DNA of 64,000 bases from UBA2988 sp965237965 (GTDB lineage Bacteria > Gemmatimonadota > Gemmatimonadetes > Longimicrobiales > Gaopeijiaceae): the NCBI GenBank assembly GCA_965237965.1, contig CBDEGT010000002.1, positions 496,001 to 560,000 on the forward strand. The letters are read 5' to 3'. The stretch's first letter is position 1. Each line of letters begins with the position of its first letter. The position numbers and the translations under genes were made by a program. This document shows, piece after piece, positions 9,169-17,067 of the stretch. Under the pieces are notes generated by a model that was not told where the DNA came from, did not search any database, and saw nothing but the letters and a program-made list of their open reading frames with translations.

Positions 9169-9669
9169 ATGAGGAAGGATACAGGGGGAGCGGGGAGTGA
9201 GTCCACGGTTGAGTGGACGGGGCTGGAGGGATTTGTCCGCGGCGAGGTCCAGGAGCTGATCCAGGCGGTTCTGGAGGAGGAAGTGACAGAGCTCCTCGGC
9301 CGGAGGAAGTCGGAGCGGCGGGCCGGGGTCGACGCGGACCGGGGCTACCGGAACGGCTACGGGAAGCCCCGGCGGTTGGCGACGAGCATCGGGACGGTGA
9401 CGGTGCGGCGGCCACGGGTGCGGGATCTGGAGGAGCGGTTCGAGAGCCGCGTGTTGCCGATGTTCGCGCGGCGGACGAAGGAGGTGGGGGCGCTGCTGCC
9501 GGAGCTATACCTGCACGGGCTGGCTGCGGGTGACTTCGAGCTGGCGCTACGCGGACTGCTGGGCGAGGGAGCGCCGCTGTCGACGCCTTCGATCCAGCGG
9601 CTTCGGGAAGCATGGCAGGCGGAGCACGAGCGCTGGTGCCGTCGCTCGCTGGCGGACCGAGAAGTGGTC

Positions 9670-11297
9670 CCCAGGTTCAAGGGGTCGTCGCAACAGCACC
9701 GTGTTGAAGGGGGTTTTTGCGCCCCCGATTCCACTGGACAATAGATTGGCGAGGGCGACGGGGTCCAGACAGAGGGGGTTCTTGATCTCTCCAATTCCGA
9801 GGGAGTCAGAAGCGACCGAAGGTCGTGGAAGGCAGGAGATACCGGAGCTGTTGAGAACTCAGCGCAAGGTGGAGGTCCGGTTCAGCGATGTAAGAGATCT
9901 TCCAGGGTTTCCGCCGGGGTTTTCCAACCGAGGGTCTTGCGGGGGCGGCTGTTAAGAGCGGCCGCGACGGCGGCGAGATCGTCAGCGGTATGTTTGCTGA
10001 GGTCAGTGCCTTTGGGGAAGTACTGTCTCAACAAGCCGTTGGTGTTTTCGTTCGTGCCGCGCTGCCACGGGCTCTGTGGGTCGCAGAAGTAGACGGCCAG
10101 CCCAGTGTCGATGCGAAGCTGTGCGTGCTGAGCCATCTCTGCTCCCTGGTCCCACGTCAGAGACCGGCGGAGTTGCTCGGGCAGGGTCGTGATCGACGAA
10201 GCGATCGCGTCCCGGACGGCTTCGGCGCCGTGCCCAGCCAACGCTGGCCCGTTCTTGGTCCTGGGCTCGTCGTGTCTGTGGAGGCGAGGGAGGTGGAGGA
10301 GCATGGTGAACCGGGAGGTTCGCTCGACCAGCGTTCCGATCGCCGAGCTGCTTAACCCCAGGATTAGGTCGCCTTCCCAGTGCCCAGGAACGGCGCGGTC
10401 GTCCGCCTCGGCCGGTCGCTCGCTGATCATGATCTCGGGGCGAACGAACGTCTTACCCCGTCTGCGGGCGCGAGCTCGAGGCACCCGTAGCGCGCGTCCC
10501 GTCCGAAGGCACGCCGTCAGCTCCCGACGCAGCGCACCGCGTCCCTGAACGTAGAGCGCCTGGTAAATGGCTTCGTGCGATATCCGCATGGACTCATCAT
10601 CGGGGAAGTCGACCCGTAGCCTGTTGGCGATCTGCTCAGGACTCCACGAGGCCGCCCACCGCCGGTCTTGTCGGCGACCACGGCGACGCCCGACCCAGCG
10701 TACATTTGGGCCCGGCACGGCCGCCCCGTCTGGAGCCGCGATCAGGCCTCCGAGGCGATCCTGCACATACTGCCTCAGTTCGCCGTTCGCAGCGAGTTTG
10801 GCAACTTTCGGACGCTTCGCTCGCCGATCGGCATGCCATTGGGCGGTCGTGGCTCGATACTCGAGGTTTCCACTTCGCGTTGCTGCGTTCCGCCGCAGTT
10901 CTCGCGAGATCGTCGACGATGAGCGGCGCAACTGCCGGGCGATCTCACGTACGCCACAACCGCGGGCTTGAAGAACCGCAATCTCTTCTCGCTCGACGAA
11001 CGATAGGTAGCGCCCCGACAGAGGACGAAGACTGAAAGGTGGCATGCCACCACATTGGCGAAACCAGCGCGCCCCAACAGCGGGAGACACGCCGGCTGCC
11101 ACCGCCGACTCCTCGCTCGACAGCCCTCGAGCAACTTCTTCCCAAAACCTCTGCCGATGCTCCCGGCGCCCCAACGGGGGACGACCGGGTGAACCCATCG
11201 GCGGACGCAAAGCTCGATCCGACCGTCGGCGCTTGCTTGCCGCCATCGCAACTCCTCCTCTTTCCTGAGGTGTTGCGACGACCTCTTGAATTCACCG
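9670..11297 (-). mobile_element. IS30-family insertion sequence
   Basis: Inverted repeats TTCAAGGGGTCGTCGCAACA (from 9676) and TTCAAGAGGTCGTCGCAACA (complement, from 11290) differ at one base. The interrupted transposase codons are restored if a 3-base GTC duplication is assumed (9667-9669 and 11298-11300), which sets the borders a few bases outside the repeats. The exact ends are uncertain by several bases. Confidence 0.75.
9882..11246 (-). CDS. IS30-family transposase
   Basis: A 454-residue protein, somewhat longer than typical IS30 transposases. After a basic N-terminal extension with an HTH-like segment (SSEESAVAAGVSPAVGARWFR) comes the IS30 HTH (YLSFVEREEIAVLQARG, REIARQLRRSSSTISRELRRN), then ASWSPEQIANRL. 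The DDE core follows: GHWEGDLILGL (Asp), SLTWDQGAEMAQH (Asp) and GTNENTNGLLRQYFPKGTDLS (Glu). All motifs are intact. It probably binds the 20-base inverted repeats of this element. Confidence 0.9.
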   Translation of the reverse strand: MAASKRRRSDRALRPPMGSPGRPPLGRREHRQRFWEEVARGLSSEESAVAAGVSPAVGARWFRQCGGMPPFSLRPLSGRYLSFVEREEIAVLQARGCGVREIARQLRRSSSTISRELRRNAATRSGNLEYRATTAQWHADRRAKRPKVAKLAANGELRQYVQDRLGGLIAAPDGAAVPGPNVRWVGRRRGRRQDRRWAASWSPEQIANRLRVDFPDDESMRISHEAIYQALYVQGRGALRRELTACLRTGRALRVPRARARRRGKTFVRPEIMISERPAEADDRAVPGHWEGDLILGLSSSAIGTLVERTSRFTMLLHLPRLHRHDEPRTKNGPALAGHGAEAVRDAIASSITTLPEQLRRSLTWDQGAEMAQHAQLRIDTGLAVYFCDPQSPWQRGTNENTNGLLRQYFPKGTDLSKHTADDLAAVAAALNSRPRKTLGWKTPAETLEDLLHR

Positions 11298-12108
11298 TCT
11301 ACGTCTGGGCAGACGGGATCTACGTGAAGGCGGGACTCGAGCGAGACAAGGCGGCGCTGTTGGTGGTGATCGGAGCGCTCCGCGACGGGACGAAGGAGCT
11401 CCTGGCGGTCACGTTGGGCTACCGGGAGTCGAGCGAGTCGTGGTCGGCCGTGTTTCGGGACCTGAGGGCACGGGGCATCGAAGCGCCGAGGCTGCTCTGT
11501 GCGGACGGCAACGCGGCGGTTTGGGCGGCGGCACGTCAGGTATGGCCGGAGGCGGTCGAGCAGCGCTGCTGGAATCACAAGATCGTGAACGTGCTGGACC
11601 GGCTGCCCAAGCGAGAGCACCGGGAAGCCACGGAGCTGCTCCGAGCGGTGGCCTACGCCCCCACCCGGACGAAGGCGGTCGCAGCAAGGAAGACGTTCGC
11701 GAAGCGCTTCGGTCCCTGGTACCCGAAGGCCGTCGAAGTGCTCGAGGACGATTGGCCTCGGATGGTCACGTTCTACGACTTTCCGGAAGCGCACTGGCAG
11801 CACCTGCGCACGACGAACGTGATCGAGAGCCCGTTCGCATCGGTTCGACTGCGGACCATGGCAGCGAAGCGGTTCAAGCGGGTCGAAAGTGCCACGGCGC
11901 TAATCTGGAAACTGCTGACGGTGGCGGAGAAGCGTTTCAGGAAGTTGAACCCACCCCACCTGCTCAGCTCAGCGATGTGTTCGAGGGCAGGAAATTCGAG
12001 GACGGAAAGCCCGTCCTACATGGTCAACGGAAGGTCGCGGCCTGAGCCGTTTACACACTTATTGACCCGACCTCTACCGGGTCTCCCTCAGAGTTTCTCC
12101 TAGCATAC

Positions 12109-12687
12109 TTATAGCCTCAGCGCCTCGATCCGCTCGGCCGCTGTCTGTTTGACCTGGGAGTACAGGCTATTCCCATGAGAATCAATTGCAATGATCAGCG
12201 GTCCGAAATCCTTCACCCTAAATTTCCACAAACATTCAGGCATCAGATCTTCCCACCACACGTTCTCGATCTCTTCGATCTGAAGAGTCGCGAGCGCGGC
12301 GGTGCCACCTACGATGGCGAGATAAACACCACCATAATCCTTCATCGCATCAACGGTGTCCTGCAAGAAGCCACCCTTCCCAACCATAGCGCGTACGCCG
12401 TACTGCTTCATCAGGCCGGGCATAAACCGGTTCATGCGTGTGCTGGTCGTCGTGCCGATCGACAGTTTCTCATATCTCCCGTCCGCCAACTTCCGAACTC
12501 CAGGTGCAGTGTGTAGGCACACCGCACCCGTGAGATCGGCGGGGGGGGGGACACCTTCGTCGAAGATCCGAATCTGCGTTGCATCCCGGATCCCGAAAAT
12601 GTGCCCGTCGATTCGTACGGTATCCTCGAGCCTTAGCCCACGCACATCGGCTTCGGTCAAGGGCGGTTTCAAGACATGGTCAGCCAT
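12109..12687 (-). CDS. Class I fumarate hydratase, beta subunit (C-terminal type)
   Basis: A 192-residue protein matching the beta half of iron-sulfur fumarases and tartrate dehydratases: RLEDTVRIDGHIFGIRDA near the start, HTAPGVRKL, SIGTTTSTRMNRF, VGKGGF and GGTAALA. It works with the alpha subunit encoded just upstream to hydrate fumarate to malate. The ATG at 12687 is preferred over the TTG three bases upstream; GGGAG lies before it. L-tartrate dehydratase is the main alternative, but the linked succinate dehydrogenase genes favour fumarase. Last gene of the operon; an IS256 end lies 34 bases downstream. Confidence 0.85.
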   Translation of the reverse strand: MADHVLKPPLTEADVRGLRLEDTVRIDGHIFGIRDATQIRIFDEGVPPPADLTGAVCLHTAPGVRKLADGRYEKLSIGTTTSTRMNRFMPGLMKQYGVRAMVGKGGFLQDTVDAMKDYGGVYLAIVGGTAALATLQIEEIENVWWEDLMPECLWKFRVKDFGPLIIAIDSHGNSLYSQVKQTAAERIEALRL

Positions 12688-12702
12688 CAAAGCGACTCCC
12701 GC

Positions 12703-13608
12703 TCAATTGGAATACACTACTTTCCCGTCCATGTTGATTACTGCCTTGGCCCGCTCGCCCCGCCAGCATTGCATGTTCACGGCGACCGGGTTCTGGCTGA
12801 TATGCGTGTGGGCCCATTCGATGTTCACGGCCAACCCCGTTGTCACCCCACCTAATCCCTGCGGACCGATTCCCGTCTCATTGATCAGCTCGAGCAATTC
12901 TCCCTCCAGTGCTGCGATGTCCGGATCTCGATTCGACGTACCGATCCTCCGGAACGTGCTGGCCTCCTTCGCCATCGCCATCGCAAGGTCACTGGTCCCC
13001 CCAAGCCCGACGCCCACGATGACAGGAGGACATGGCATGGCACCAGAATCGAAGACACACTGAAGGACACATTTCTTAATCCCACGCACCCCCTCGGCCG
13101 GATTCAGCATCCTCAAGAAGCTCATGTTTTCCGAGCCGGATCCTTTCGGCGCCATGTCTATTTCGATCACCTCGGACCCTGGGACGAACTCGAGCTTGAT
13201 TACCGGGATGCCTTCTCCCGTATTCGTTTGAGTGTTGCGGCGCGTCAGGGGATGGACCGAGTTCGAGCGGAGTGGATACTCGCGGGTCACCTTTTCACAG
13301 GCCACCCTAATTCTGTCTTTCAAGCCATTAACGTCAACTTCCAGATTATTGCCGATCCTCAACTTATAAATCGGCAGGCCCGTGTCCTGGCAGACAAGAG
13401 TATTCTTCTGGTCGGCGAGATCGATATTCTCGAGGATCGTAAGCATCACCCTCGTGGCTGTCTTTTGGCCGGCCTTCTCCTCTTTATCTCGGCCCCTTCC
13501 CAGGGCACCCCGTACGTCCTGGGGGATATCCGTCAGCGCCTTGATATAAAGCTTCTGAGCGACCTCCTCGACCACATCGTAAAGTGTATCCGCGGTGGTC
13601 ATCGCCAT
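12703..13608 (-). CDS. Class I fumarate hydratase, alpha subunit (4Fe-4S)
   Basis: A 301-residue alpha subunit of the iron-sulfur hydratase family. It has NTLVCQDTGLPIYKL with the first cluster Cys, NSVHPLTRRNTQTNTGEGIP, PKGSGSENMSFLRML, and KKCVLQCVFDSGAMPCPPVIVGVGLGG, whose Cys residues are candidate cluster ligands. It acts with the beta subunit 15 bases downstream in fumarate/malate interconversion. The start at 13608 is 3 bases after the sdhA stop codon, with GGAG 8 bases upstream, so the genes are co-transcribed. The enzyme type is oxygen-sensitive, which fits low-oxygen life or flexible TCA direction. Confidence 0.88.
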   Translation of the reverse strand: MAMTTADTLYDVVEEVAQKLYIKALTDIPQDVRGALGRGRDKEEKAGQKTATRVMLTILENIDLADQKNTLVCQDTGLPIYKLRIGNNLEVDVNGLKDRIRVACEKVTREYPLRSNSVHPLTRRNTQTNTGEGIPVIKLEFVPGSEVIEIDMAPKGSGSENMSFLRMLNPAEGVRGIKKCVLQCVFDSGAMPCPPVIVGVGLGGTSDLAMAMAKEASTFRRIGTSNRDPDIAALEGELLELINETGIGPQGLGGVTTGLAVNIEWAHTHISQNPVAVNMQCWRGERAKAVINMDGKVVYSN

Positions 13609-13611
13609 CTG

Positions 13612-15336
13612 TCAAGCTCCAATAGGTTGAGTTGTAGAAAGCCCAGGTGGTACGAGGCGAGGAAAGTCGACCGGCCGGAACGAGAACTTTGGCTGGCCAC
13701 CATCGTCAATCACACAGATATTCTTTAGCCAGGCGGGATCGGCCTTTGGGCAATCGGAGCGATAGTGAGCGCCTCGCGATTCCGCCCGCAGAAGGGCTGA
13801 CCCGGCGATGAGCTCTGCGATCGTAATCAGGTTCGTGACGTTAATCGCCTCATTCCACCCTGCGTTCAAAATGACGCCACCTGCCGCCCGCATCCGTGTG
13901 GCACAATCCTTCAGAACCTGAAGTTCCGCGATCCCAGCCTGCAGGTCGGGTCCATTGCGGACAATGCCGACCTTTTCCCACGTGATGTCTTCCAGGCGCT
14001 GGCGCACATCGAAAGGACTCTCACCTTGCTCGCGGCGAAGCGGGGCTGCCCAGTAATCCGCCAGCTCCCGCACGCGGGCCTGCGAGATCCGCGGAATCGC
14101 CGGGGCCGCAACATAATCTGCCATCGCATCGCCAGCACGCGCGCCGAAAACGATCGAATCAGCCACACCATTCCCCCCGAGCCTGTTTGCCCCATGCACG
14201 CCTCCGGAATCTTCGCCGGCAACGAACAGGCCTTCGAGGTTGGTACGACAGGAGCGATCGATCCTCACCCCACCCATCTGATAATGGGCGCTGGGAGACA
14301 CCTCCACGCGGGAATGAAGCAGGTCGATTCCGTATTCGTCGCAGCGCGACACCATTCCTCGGAACTGTTGGAGAAGGGTTTCCTCAGCGAGGTGCGTCGC
14401 ATCGATCAGCACGCCTCCACGTTCCGTGCCCCGGCCCGCCATGATTTCGAGATAGCTGGAACGAGAGACCACGTCGCGGGTAGAGCGCTCGAGCGTCTCC
14501 GGCGCGTATCTCTCCATGAAGCGTTCTCCGAGGCCATTGAAGAGCCTCGCACCCGCGCCCCGAAGGCCCTCCTCGAGTAACCCACCGGTCGCCAAGGAAC
14601 GACCGACGAGTAACCCGGTCGGGTGGAACTGCATCATCTCCATATCGACGCTCTCGGCGCCGGCGCGGTACGCCATGGCCGGCCCATCACCGGCCTTCTC
14701 CATCGATGGCGAGGAGATGCGATACATGGTCGCCCCTCCTCCGGTGGCAATCAACACCGCCTTGGCGCGCACCGTGATGAAGCGTCCCCGGCGATTATCC
14801 AGAAGCAGGGCGCCCGTCACCCGGGTGCCATCGAACAGCAGATCCAACCCGCGGCACTCCTCGAGCACCTCGATGTCCTCCTCAAGGATGTAATCACGGA
14901 CATTGGACAGGATCTCAATGCCCGTGAGGTCACCCTTGTGGACCGTCCGATCGAACGATTGTCCCGCGAATGGCTTCTGGTGAATTGTGCCATCAGCGTT
15001 ACGATCAAACAGGCAGCCTATTCGATTCTCTAATTCGATGATTCGGTCGGGTGAATCGCAGACGAGCGTCCACGCGAGTTCTTGATTATTGAGGTAATGG
15101 CCCCCCTTCACCGTATCCTCAAAATGCCGCTCCAAGGAATCCGCCGGATCGAGCACGCAGTTATATCCCCCCTGCACCATACGGGTGCATCCACTCTGTC
15201 CGACCAGCCCCTTCACCACGATCGTGATTCTGAGGCGCTTGCTGTGCTCATGGGCGTGAACGGCCGCCAGCAATCCTGCTCCGCCAGCCCCGAGGATCAG
15301 GATATCTGTCTCGATATCATCCCATGCCTGGATCAC
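13612..15336 (-). CDS. sdhA: Succinate dehydrogenase / fumarate reductase flavoprotein subunit
   Basis: A 574-residue flavoprotein: Rossmann motif DILILGAGGAGLLAAVHA, HFEDTVKGGHYLNNQELAW, MQFHPTG, the active-site region SPSAHYQMGGVRID, and the FAD-binding GLFVAGEDSGGVHGANRLGGNGVADS. The GTG at 15336 is chosen because it follows the stop of the membrane-anchor gene by two bases and carries its ribosome-binding site. A longer frame upstream only overlaps that gene. At the position of the covalent-FAD histidine in SdhA/FrdA (usually SHT before AAQGG), this protein reads QSGCTRMVQGG, so FAD may be bound non-covalently. Substrate direction (succinate oxidation or fumarate reduction) cannot be told from sequence. 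Confidence 0.88.
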   Translation of the reverse strand: MIQAWDDIETDILILGAGGAGLLAAVHAHEHSKRLRITIVVKGLVGQSGCTRMVQGGYNCVLDPADSLERHFEDTVKGGHYLNNQELAWTLVCDSPDRIIELENRIGCLFDRNADGTIHQKPFAGQSFDRTVHKGDLTGIEILSNVRDYILEEDIEVLEECRGLDLLFDGTRVTGALLLDNRRGRFITVRAKAVLIATGGGATMYRISSPSMEKAGDGPAMAYRAGAESVDMEMMQFHPTGLLVGRSLATGGLLEEGLRGAGARLFNGLGERFMERYAPETLERSTRDVVSRSSYLEIMAGRGTERGGVLIDATHLAEETLLQQFRGMVSRCDEYGIDLLHSRVEVSPSAHYQMGGVRIDRSCRTNLEGLFVAGEDSGGVHGANRLGGNGVADSIVFGARAGDAMADYVAAPAIPRISQARVRELADYWAAPLRREQGESPFDVRQRLEDITWEKVGIVRNGPDLQAGIAELQVLKDCATRMRAAGGVILNAGWNEAINVTNLITIAELIAGSALLRAESRGAHYRSDCPKADPAWLKNICVIDDGGQPKFSFRPVDFPRLVPPGLSTTQPIGA

Positions 15337-15338
15337 CC

Positions 15339-15716
15339 TCAGCTCCCCAGGGCTGGATTGCCCACGAATGCAGTGATGCCCCAGTACAGCCAGCTCACCC
15401 CCAGGAGAAGCATGCCGATGGTGACCAAGCGCACGGTGTGTGCGGAGAAGCGGCTGTAGTCCAGAAGAATATTCCGGACACCGCTCAAGCCGTGATAGAG
15501 TGCCGTAACCAGAAATCCAATGTTGATCGCTTGCATCCACGGATTCGCGATGCGAGCGTGAATCACGTCGAAGGAAAGCTGCCCTTCGCGCACCGGACCG
15601 GCCATGTAATGCACCAGCCAAAAGTGCATGACGAGAAACGCGAACAGCATCGCACCGGTGACCCGTTGGAGATACCAGTGAAGGAACCGGGATCGCACCA
15701 TGCTTCTTCCGCTCAT
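15339..15716 (-). CDS. sdhD: Succinate dehydrogenase / fumarate reductase membrane anchor subunit
   Basis: A 125-residue protein with three predicted membrane helices (AMLFAFLVMHFWLVHYM, INIGFLVTALYHGL, LVTIGMLLLGVSWLYW). It has a conserved HGLSGVRNILLDY segment whose His is the likely heme ligand. The start is the ATG at 15716, which overlaps the TGA of the previous gene (ATGA), giving tight coupling. It anchors the flavoprotein and iron-sulfur subunits in the inner membrane and helps form the quinone site. Confidence 0.8.
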   Translation of the reverse strand: MSGRSMVRSRFLHWYLQRVTGAMLFAFLVMHFWLVHYMAGPVREGQLSFDVIHARIANPWMQAINIGFLVTALYHGLSGVRNILLDYSRFSAHTVRLVTIGMLLLGVSWLYWGITAFVGNPALGS

Positions 15717-16093
15717 TCCAGGATCGTCAGGAAGATGGGAATCGCACCAGCGGTAAATACCAATCCACCCAAGCCGACTGCGAACCACCAAAACAAATGT
15801 CGTTGACGCGACAGACCAATCCCCATGTCAATGAGCGTTAGCCGCACGCCGTTGAGGGCGTGAAGCACAATCGTGCCGAGGAGTGCTACTTCGCCCAGCT
15901 TGAATAATGGGCTACGAAATTGAGCCAATGCCGCGTCGAACTGCGCTGGCTCGTTCAGCTTATGAATCGTCAGGACGTGAAGAAAGAGATACGCCAGCAG
16001 CGCCACCCCGGTGACTCGCTGGATCAGGAACCCTATCATTCCGCTGTATCTCCAGCGGTATTTTCTTGCGAGCAGCGCTAGCGAGCTTGTCAT
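15713..16093 (-). CDS. sdhC: Succinate dehydrogenase / fumarate reductase cytochrome b subunit
   Basis: A 126-residue membrane protein with the SdhC signature near the N-terminus (GFLIQRVTGVALLAYLFLHVLTIH) and HALNGVRLTLIDMG, where His is a likely heme b ligand. Three membrane helices are visible. Its start lies inside the open frame of the iron-sulfur subunit gene upstream, and its end overlaps the next gene by ATGA. It pairs with the anchor protein downstream to form the two-subunit quinone module. Confidence 0.82.
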   Translation of the reverse strand: MTSSLALLARKYRWRYSGMIGFLIQRVTGVALLAYLFLHVLTIHKLNEPAQFDAALAQFRSPLFKLGEVALLGTIVLHALNGVRLTLIDMGIGLSRQRHLFWWFAVGLGGLVFTAGAIPIFLTILE

Positions 16094-16799
16094 GAAATTG
16101 CCTCGGCCGGATCATTGCCCGTTTTAGCCGGACGATTGAGTCAGTAAGATTGATGCCCTTCGGACAGGCAGCCACGCAATTAAATTGCGTGTGGCATCTC
16201 CACACACCCTCGGCCTCCTCAGCCAAGACCTCTATGCGTTCATCGACAAGGTGGTCGCGCGGATCGAGGAGACGCAGCCAAGCCTTGTTGATGGCCGCTG
16301 GCCCGAGATAACGGCTATTCGAACCCGCGATGCTGCAGGCACCGTAACACGCACCGCACGTGATGCAGTCCCCCTTAGCGCGCGCCTCTTCTCCGAACAG
16401 TGAATCTGCTGGAATTACTGCCAGTTCTCTCGAATAGCCATTACTTGACGCGTGCAGCGTCGGAAGAATCCGCTTCCATTTCTCGAAAAATGGTTCGAGT
16501 GAAACCACCAAGTCCCGGATCACCGGAAGGTTGGGCAATGGCGCGACGTGGATGACCCGGGAACGCAGGGTCTCCACCCGTGTTTGGCACGCCAATCGCG
16601 GCATACGATTGATGCACATCGCGCAGGTTCCGCACATCCCGACGCGGCACGAGCAGCGGAATGCCAGCGTTGGATCCTGGAACCGCTGAATCGATGATAG
16701 CGCGTCCAGTACGGTCATTCTCGCATCAAGAGTGACCTCAAACTCCACGTCCTCGTTCCGCGGCGTGGAACGACGGATCTTGAAAATGTTGGTCGTCAT
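15960..16799 (-). CDS. sdhB: Succinate dehydrogenase / fumarate reductase iron-sulfur subunit
   Basis: First gene of the operon. It has the plant-type 2Fe-2S ferredoxin domain with ligands in CSCRVGMCGTCAMC and a fourth Cys in PRLAC, then the C-terminal alpha-helical domain with CITCGACYGAC and CHTQFNCVAACPKGI for the 4Fe-4S and 3Fe-4S clusters. Start at ATG 16799 (MTTNIFKIRRS). The frame runs about 45 residues past the point where family members usually end (after RLKRAMI) and overlaps sdhC by 134 bases. Either the tail is real or an indel removed a stop. It transfers electrons from the flavin to quinone. Confidence 0.87.
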   Translation of the reverse strand: MTTNIFKIRRSTPRNEDVEFEVTLDARMTVLDALSSIQRFQDPTLAFRCSCRVGMCGTCAMCINRMPRLACQTRVETLRSRVIHVAPLPNLPVIRDLVVSLEPFFEKWKRILPTLHASSNGYSRELAVIPADSLFGEEARAKGDCITCGACYGACSIAGSNSRYLGPAAINKAWLRLLDPRDHLVDERIEVLAEEAEGVWRCHTQFNCVAACPKGINLTDSIVRLKRAMIRPRQFHDKLASAARKKIPLEIQRNDRVPDPASHRGGAAGVSLSSRPDDS

Positions 16800-16977
16800 T
16801 CTAAGGGCGCTCTTTGAATTCAGAAGGGCAAGCCTGCCTCGCGCCGGTGACCCCACCTAATGGCGCTGCTTCCCGCGACCCACCAGACCCGCACAATAGT
16901 TGTCTTGGCGACAAGATTGCCTAAGGAGAGGACGCGCAAGGAGGCTGCGCCCGCAAAAGGCGCATCCGAACATCGGA

Positions 16978-17001
16978 GAGAACTTCTCCCACCACTCCCG
17001 G
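16978..17001. repeat. 24-base dispersed element, copy 1
   Basis: Begins with the palindrome GAGAACTTCTC. 23 of 24 bases match 25444-25467. It lies 67 bases beyond the stop codon of the minus-strand ankyrin gene and upstream of sdhB. Its function is unknown; it could be a 3' processing site, an operator or a relic of shared ancestry. Confidence 0.45.
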
Positions 17002-17067
17002 GTACGTCTGCCAGTCTAGCTTTTCCCTGGAACTACGCGATCCCCGGAGATAAGTTCGTTCGGATGT

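Larger units (their letters stand above)
9169..12045 (+). pseudogene. IS256 transposase interrupted by IS30 and frameshifted
   Basis: The N-terminal half (9169-9669) runs to LADREVV. The rest resumes at 11298 with VYVWADGIYVKAG and includes ADGNAAVWAAARQVW and RTTNVIESPFASVRLR. In the last part a 4-base duplication (CTCAGCTCAG around 11966-11976) shifts the frame. Without it the reading would continue as DVFEGRKFEDGKPVLHGQRKVAA and stop at 12045, as in the related copies. It is thus broken twice. Confidence 0.85.
9065..12074 (+). mobile_element. IS256-family element (second subtype) split by IS30
   Basis: Left end GAGGTAGGTTCAGGAGGTGT at 9065; the complement of the right end, GAGGTCGGGTCAATAAGTGT, ends at 12074. 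Removing the IS30 (9670-11297 plus a 3-base duplication) gives about 1.38 kb, matching IS256. It lies 34 bases from the fumarase beta stop codon. It is related to, but clearly diverged from, the copy at 5916; the fragment at 35712 is closer to this subtype. Confidence 0.8.

Noticed and set aside
15337..15621. N-terminal extension of the SdhA frame to 15621
   Set aside because: It covers the membrane-anchor gene in another frame and has no similarity to flavoproteins; the GTG at 15336 follows a ribosome-binding site and the previous stop.
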